Shown piece by piece: positions 7,273 through 11,444 of a stretch of 11,444 bases of DNA (positions are counted from its first letter, which is position 1; each line of letters opens with the position of its first letter). A model generated the notes under the pieces. That model was not told the origin of the DNA and made no database searches. It saw nothing but the letters and a program-made list of their open reading frames with translations. The DNA is taken from contig CAJUIH010000105.1 of the NCBI GenBank assembly GCA_910586045.1, forward strand, positions 1-11,444. The letters run 5' to 3'. Source of the stretch: an uncultured Eubacterium sp. (lineage in GTDB: Bacteria; Bacillota; Clostridia; Lachnospirales; Lachnospiraceae). The position numbers were made by a program, and so were the translations under genes.

Positions 7273-10200
7273 CTATTCCATATCGATCCCGTCGTCGTCA
7301 AAATCATCTACAAAAATAGAATCATCCTCATCCTCTTCCGGTTCGTCCTCTTCCGCGTCGACGAGTTCTTCACTTTCCGCGTCAAATTCTTTCTTTGAAA
7401 ATCCCATTTTGCTGAAAGATTCGCTGCTTTCAAAAGCAAAATCTTTGTCTCCCGAAATAATAGAATTTAAATCCGTATTCCCATATTCGCTCGTTTCCAT
7501 CAACTGCACTTCGTTGCGGTATTCATCCAGTACCCTGACATCCAGAGCCAGCGACTGCAGCTCTTTTAACAGCACCTTGAACGACTCCGGAATACCAGGC
7601 TCCGGTATATTCTCCCCCTTGATAATCGCTTCATACGTTTTTACACGGCCCACTACATCATCGGATTTCACAGTCAAAATCTCCTGCAGTGTATAGGACG
7701 CGCCATACGCTTCCAGCGCCCACACTTCCATTTCCCCGAAACGCTGGCCTCCGAACTGTGCCTTGCCGCCCAGCGGCTGCTGCGTTACGAGCGAATACGG
7801 CCCGGTGGAACGCGCATGGATTTTGTCATCTACCAGATGATGCAGTTTGAGATAATGCATATGCCCGATCGTTACCGGAGAATCAAAATACTCCCCGGTA
7901 CGTCCGTCGCGCAGCCGTACTTTTCCGTCCCTGGAAATCGGAACGCCTTTCCATAGTTCTCTATGATCCCTGTGGTCGGATAAATACTGCATCACTTCCG
8001 AAAGCAGCTCTTCCCTGTATTTTTCTTCGAATGCGTCCCATTCCATATTTACATAATCGTTGGCCAATTCCAGCGTATCCTGGATATCGACTTCCTTTGC
8101 GCCGTCAAATACCGGCGTCTCAATATTAAAACCGAGCGCTTTTGCCGCAAGGCTTAAATGGATTTCCAATACCTGCCCGATATTCATACGGGAAGGCACG
8201 CCAAGCGGGTTCAGCACGATATCTAATGGACGGCCATTTGGCAGAAACGGCATATCTTCCACCGGAAGTACACGCGAAATCACACCCTTATTCCCGTGAC
8301 GCCCGGCCATTTTATCCCCGACTGAAATTTTCCTTTTCTGGGCAATATAAATGCGGACTGCCTGATTCACCCCTGGTGACAGCTCATCCCCATTATCCCT
8401 TGTAAATACTTTGGCATCTACTACAATGCCATACTCTCCATGCGGCACCTTTAAAGAAGTATCACGTACCTCACGTGCCTTTTCCCCAAAGATCGCACGC
8501 AGCAGGCGTTCTTCCGCCGTCAGCTCCGTTTCTCCCTTTGGCGTTACCTTTCCGACCAGAATATCCCCGGCACGTACTTCGGCGCCGATCCGAATAATCC
8601 CCCTTTCATCCAGGTCTTTTAACGCATCGTCGCCGACGCCCGGCACATCCCTTGTAATTTCTTCCGGCCCAAGCTTTGTATCGCGCGCTTCCGCCTCATA
8701 TTCCTCAATATGGATCGACGTATATACATCGTCCTGTACCAACCGTTCACTTAATAATACCGCGTCCTCATAATTATAGCCTTCCCAGGTCATAAACCCA
8801 ATCAACGGATTTTTGCCGAGCGCCAGTTCGCCCATAGATGTAGACGGGCCGTCGGCAATGACCTCATTGGCTTCCACATGTTCTCCCTTAAAGACAATCG
8901 GCCTCTGGTTTACACAGTTAGACTGATTGCTTCGGGTAAACTTTGACAAGCGGTACGTACTGGTTGTTCCATCGTCATTTTTTATTTTTATGATATTCGA
9001 AACCGAACTTTCCACGGTTCCCGCTTTCTTTGCAACCACGCAGACGCCGGAATCGACCGCTGCTTTCGGTTCCATCCCAGTGCCGACTACAGGCGCTTCC
9101 GTAGTCAGAAGCGGAACTGCCTGCCGCTGCATGTTGGAACCCATCAGGGCGCGGTTCGCATCATCGTTCTGCAGAAACGGGATCAGCGCGGTCGCAACAG
9201 AAAACACCATTTTCGGAGATACGTCCATATAATCGAACATTGTCTTGTCGTACTCCTGGGTTTCTTCCAGATACCGGCCGGATACCGAGTTTCGTACAAA
9301 ATGCCCCTCTTCGTCCAGCTTTTCATTCGCCTGCGCTACGTGGTAATTGTCCTCTTCATCCGCAGTCATATATACGACTTCATTGGTAACCCGCGGATTT
9401 TTCGGATCCGTTTTATCAATCTTACGGTACGGCGCTTCCACAAATCCATACTCATTAATCCTTGCATAACATGCCAAAGAATTAATCAAGCCGATATTCG
9501 GACCTTCTGGTGTTTCAATCGGGCACATTCTCCCATAATGGGAATAGTGAACGTCACGTACCTCAAACCCGGCACGATCTCTTGACAAACCGCCCGGGCC
9601 CAATGCGGAAAGACGCCTTTTATGCGTCAGCTCCCCCAGCGGATTATTCTGATCCATAAACTGCGACAACTGGGAAGAACCAAAAAATTCTTTTACCGCT
9701 GCCGTAACCGGTTTAATATTAATCAGGCTCTGCGGCGAAATCCCCTCCAGATCCTGCGTCGTCATACGTTCCCGCACAACACGTTCCAGCCTGGACAAGC
9801 CGATCCGGTACTGGTTTTGCAAAAGTTCGCCAACCGCGCGGATCCGACGGTTTCCCAAATGGTCAATATCATCGTCGCTGCCAATCCCCCACTCCAGATG
9901 CATATTATAATTAATAGAAGCAAAAATATCTTCCTTGGTCACATGTTTTGGAATCAGCAAATTGATATTTTTCCGAACCTGCGCCTTTAATTCATCCGTA
10001 TCCGCATCGGCATTTTCCTCCAACATCTGTTTTAATGCCGGATAATACACCAGTTCCCGGATGCCGACCTCTTCCGGATCAATTTCCGAACACCATACAC
10101 TGAAATCTACCATCATGGAAGAGAGTACCTTGACATTGCGTTCTTCCGTTTGGATCCATACATAAGGAATCGCCGCGTTTTGTATTTTCTCAGCCGCTTC

Positions 10201-11157
10201 CCGCGACAATTCGGTACCCGGCTGCAGTTCAATCACCTCTCCGGTTTCCGGATCCGGAAACGAAAGAGCCTCCGCTAACACCTGCCCTTTCAGGCGGTTT
10301 TTAAAATGCAGTTTTTTATTAAATTTATAACGTCCTACTTTCGCCAGATCGTATCTTCGCGGATCAAAAAACATCGCTGTGATCAGACTCTCGGCGCTGT
10401 CCACGGTCAGCGGCTCGCCCGGACGGATCTTTTTATATAATTCTAACAGGCCCTGCTCATAATTCGTAGCAACATCTTTGCCAAAACTAGCAACGATTTT
10501 CGGCTCTTCCCCAAATAAATCAATAATTTCCTGATTCGTGCCTACGCCAAGCGCACGAATCAGTACGGTAATCGGAACCTTTCTCGTCCTGTCTACACGG
10601 ACATAAAATACGTCATTGGAGTCTGTCTCGTATTCCAGCCAAGCGCCCCGGTTTGGAATAACGGTACAAGAGTATAAAGTCTTTCCTACTTTATCATGAG
10701 AAATCGCATAGTAAATACCCGGTGAACGAACTAACTGGCTTACAATGACACGTTCCGCGCCATTAATTACAAACGTACCCGTCTCTGTCATCAACGGCAG
10801 ATCTCCCATGAAAATTTCATGATCATTGATTTCGCCATTTTCCTTATTATACAATCTGACTTTTACTTTTAAAGGAGCCGCATAAGTCGCATCTCGTTCT
10901 TTACATTCCGGGATCGTATATTTTACATCGTCCTCGCATAAAGTAAAATCAATAAAATCCAGGCTCAGATGTCCACTGTAATCCGAAATCGGAGAGATGT
11001 CTGCAAATACTTCTTTTAAGCCTTCTTTTAGAAACCACTGATAGGAGTCTTTTTGCACTTCGATCAGATTCGGCATTTCCAGAACCTCTTTTTGTCTCGA
11101 GTAACTCATACGTATACTTCTGCCAGTATTTACCGGACGTATTCTGTTCTTCTCCAT
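7273..11157 (-). CDS. rpoB: DNA-directed RNA polymerase subunit beta
   Basis: This is the second-largest core subunit, forming the other wall of the catalytic cleft and the rifamycin pocket. The 1294-residue product begins MEKNRIRPVNTGRSIRMSYS. The N-terminal protrusion contains MTETGTFVINGAERVIVSQL (123-142). The rifampicin region is FFGSSQLSQFMDQNN...THKRRLSALGPGG (491-523), with the usual sensitive residues Q499, D502, H512, R515 and S517. The fork region is GRMCPIETPEGPNIGLIN (542-559). Downstream come GDKMAGRHGNKGV (947-959) and the C-terminal clamp segment GGKAQFGGQRFGEMEVWALEAYGA (1130-1153). It ends in a very acidic tail (about 1259-1294). The start is ATG at 11157, with GAGGTGA 8 nt upstream. 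An in-frame GTG at 11169 lies inside that ribosome binding site and is rejected. No frameshift or insertion is seen. It is the first gene behind the promoter at 11291-11320. Confidence 0.98.
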   Translation of the reverse strand: MEKNRIRPVNTGRSIRMSYSRQKEVLEMPNLIEVQKDSYQWFLKEGLKEVFADISPISDYSGHLSLDFIDFTLCEDDVKYTIPECKERDATYAAPLKVKVRLYNKENGEINDHEIFMGDLPLMTETGTFVINGAERVIVSQLVRSPGIYYAISHDKVGKTLYSCTVIPNRGAWLEYETDSNDVFYVRVDRTRKVPITVLIRALGVGTNQEIIDLFGEEPKIVASFGKDVATNYEQGLLELYKKIRPGEPLTVDSAESLITAMFFDPRRYDLAKVGRYKFNKKLHFKNRLKGQVLAEALSFPDPETGEVIELQPGTELSREAAEKIQNAAIPYVWIQTEERNVKVLSSMMVDFSVWCSEIDPEEVGIRELVYYPALKQMLEENADADTDELKAQVRKNINLLIPKHVTKEDIFASINYNMHLEWGIGSDDDIDHLGNRRIRAVGELLQNQYRIGLSRLERVVRERMTTQDLEGISPQSLINIKPVTAAVKEFFGSSQLSQFMDQNNPLGELTHKRRLSALGPGGLSRDRAGFEVRDVHYSHYGRMCPIETPEGPNIGLINSLACYARINEYGFVEAPYRKIDKTDPKNPRVTNEVVYMTADEEDNYHVAQANEKLDEEGHFVRNSVSGRYLEETQEYDKTMFDYMDVSPKMVFSVATALIPFLQNDDANRALMGSNMQRQAVPLLTTEAPVVGTGMEPKAAVDSGVCVVAKKAGTVESSVSNIIKIKNDDGTTSTYRLSKFTRSNQSNCVNQRPIVFKGEHVEANEVIADGPSTSMGELALGKNPLIGFMTWEGYNYEDAVLLSERLVQDDVYTSIHIEEYEAEARDTKLGPEEITRDVPGVGDDALKDLDERGIIRIGAEVRAGDILVGKVTPKGETELTAEERLLRAIFGEKAREVRDTSLKVPHGEYGIVVDAKVFTRDNGDELSPGVNQAVRIYIAQKRKISVGDKMAGRHGNKGVISRVLPVEDMPFLPNGRPLDIVLNPLGVPSRMNIGQVLEIHLSLAAKALGFNIETPVFDGAKEVDIQDTLELANDYVNMEWDAFEEKYREELLSEVMQYLSDHRDHRELWKGVPISRDGKVRLRDGRTGEYFDSPVTIGHMHYLKLHHLVDDKIHARSTGPYSLVTQQPLGGKAQFGGQRFGEMEVWALEAYGASYTLQEILTVKSDDVVGRVKTYEAIIKGENIPEPGIPESFKVLLKELQSLALDVRVLDEYRNEVQLMETSEYGNTDLNSIISGDKDFAFESSESFSKMGFSKKEFDAESEELVDAEEDEPEEDEDDSIFVDDFDDDGIDME

Positions 11158-11165
11158 ATGACGTT

Positions 11166-11172
11166 TCACCTC
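11166..11172 (-). promoter_or_regulatory. rpoB ribosome binding site
   Basis: GAGGTGA lies 8 nt upstream of the ATG at 11157. It decides that start over the GTG four codons earlier, which overlaps it. Confidence 0.8.
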
Positions 11173-11249
11173 TCGTTCTTTATTCTTGACAAAAAAGCAT
11201 ATTTAGTTATGTGCTGCAGCCCTACTACTATATCTTGTATTGTTGTAAA

Positions 11250-11277
11250 ATTGCGCAAAAAAGCCACATGGCACAAT
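11250..11277 (-). promoter_or_regulatory. Possible hairpin early in the rpoB leader
   Basis: ATTGTGC (11277-11271) can pair with GCGCAAT (11256-11250) through 7 bp including one G-U pair, with a 14-nt loop that holds GGC followed by T6. It would form within the first ~35 nt of the predicted rpoB transcript. The inner GCC-ATGT-GGC plus T6 looks like a weak terminator, too short to be convincing alone. It may modulate early elongation or mRNA stability, or be incidental. Confidence 0.3.
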
Positions 11278-11290
11278 GAGTGCAACGTAT

Positions 11291-11320
11291 ATGATAGCAC
11301 AAGTCTTTGCTGCTTGTCAA
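11291..11320 (-). promoter_or_regulatory. Sigma-A promoter for rpoBC
   Basis: The -35 TTGACA (11320-11315) is an exact match. The -10 TATCAT (11296-11291) has one mismatch and is preceded by TGC, forming an extended -10 (TGn). The spacer is 18 nt. An A-rich tract lies just upstream (11325-11330 on the minus strand). Initiation near 11284 would give a leader of about 127 nt. Its presence means rpoBC need not depend on transcription from rplJL upstream, which is outside the window. Confidence 0.82.
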
Positions 11321-11330
11321 GAAGTTTTTT

Positions 11331-11444
11331 CCAAATTGCCACCGGACGCTGGGAGAGACGGTTTGCCCGGCTTTCTGGCGGCCCTCCATAATGGCAAGAA
11401 TCCCTAAGTATTCTGGAGCCGGAGCCACAAACCAGGCCTGCGTC
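11331..11444 (-). other. Gene-free, GC-rich foldable stretch upstream of the rpoB promoter
   Basis: No recognisable gene is present. On the minus strand, TTGCCA/TGGCAA (11397-11392 with 11341-11336) can close a domain whose inner arms GGAGGG and CTCTCC also pair with one G-U (11387-11382 with 11357-11352). The G-U favours the minus-strand RNA. The minus-strand frame starting at 11444 is open to a TGA inside the rpoB ribosome binding site. However, it runs straight through the promoter, has no good start, and resembles no family I know. The stretch could be the tail of an upstream transcript, an attenuator, or a copy of a dispersed intergenic repeat. Confidence 0.4.

Noticed and set aside
11186..11212. 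Plus-strand promoter-like TTGACA in the rpoB leader
   Set aside because: The -10 candidate (TATGTG) is poor and there is no plus-strand gene for it to serve.
11212..11219. GCTGCAGC palindrome in the rpoB leader as an operator
   Set aside because: It is a short 8-bp palindrome with no second copy or flanking symmetry, as expected by chance.
11158..11444. Minus-strand open frames upstream of rpoB (66 codons from 11428; another open from the window edge to a TGA near 11162)
   Set aside because: Both run through the rpoB promoter and leader, lack good starts and ribosome binding sites, and match no family I recognise.
1..11444. Mobile element, CRISPR array, tRNA or defence system
   Set aside because: Nearly the whole window is conserved core genes in standard order. 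I see no repeat arrays, transposase motifs, attachment sites or cloverleaf sequences.

Overview
The window holds a housekeeping transcription and translation block, with every gene on the minus strand. In transcription order (right to left) these are rpoB (RNA polymerase beta), rpoC (beta-prime), rpsL (S12), rpsG (S7) and the first ~633 codons of fusA (EF-G), which runs off the left edge. This is the classic rpoBC plus str-operon arrangement. Protein style and signals suggest a low-to-mid GC Firmicute of class Clostridia, most likely Lachnospiraceae: strong AGGAGG-type ribosome binding sites, sigma-A consensus promoters, the N-termini of beta and EF-G, and beta and beta-prime without large proteobacterial-type insertions. 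The family-level assignment is inference from remembered protein style, not from a search.

Layout, right to left. Positions 11158-11444 are gene-free. They contain a GC-rich, foldable stretch of unknown nature (11336-11397), a good sigma-A promoter with an extended -10 (11291-11320), and a leader of about 127 nt. rpoB (11157-7273) and rpoC (7257-3334) are 15 nt apart, and the rpoC ribosome binding site directly follows the rpoB stop. A strong intrinsic terminator (3259-3300) closes the rpoBC unit. Then comes a perfect TTGACA-N17-TATAAT promoter (3161-3189) for rpsL (3090-2668). A 260-nt spacer with small hairpins leads to rpsG (2407-1937, GTG start), and a 35-nt spacer leads to fusA (1901 leftward, TTG start).

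The block therefore appears split into two transcription units: RNA polymerase core subunits, and the ribosomal/translocation genes. The small L7Ae-family gene found between rpoC and rpsL in Bacillus subtilis is absent.

I found no mobile element, CRISPR array, tRNA or rRNA gene, and no undescribed system. The points most worth a second look are the ~130-residue low-complexity tail of beta-prime, the rpsL-rpsG spacer as a possible S7 control site, and the foldable, possibly repeated stretch upstream of the rpoB promoter.
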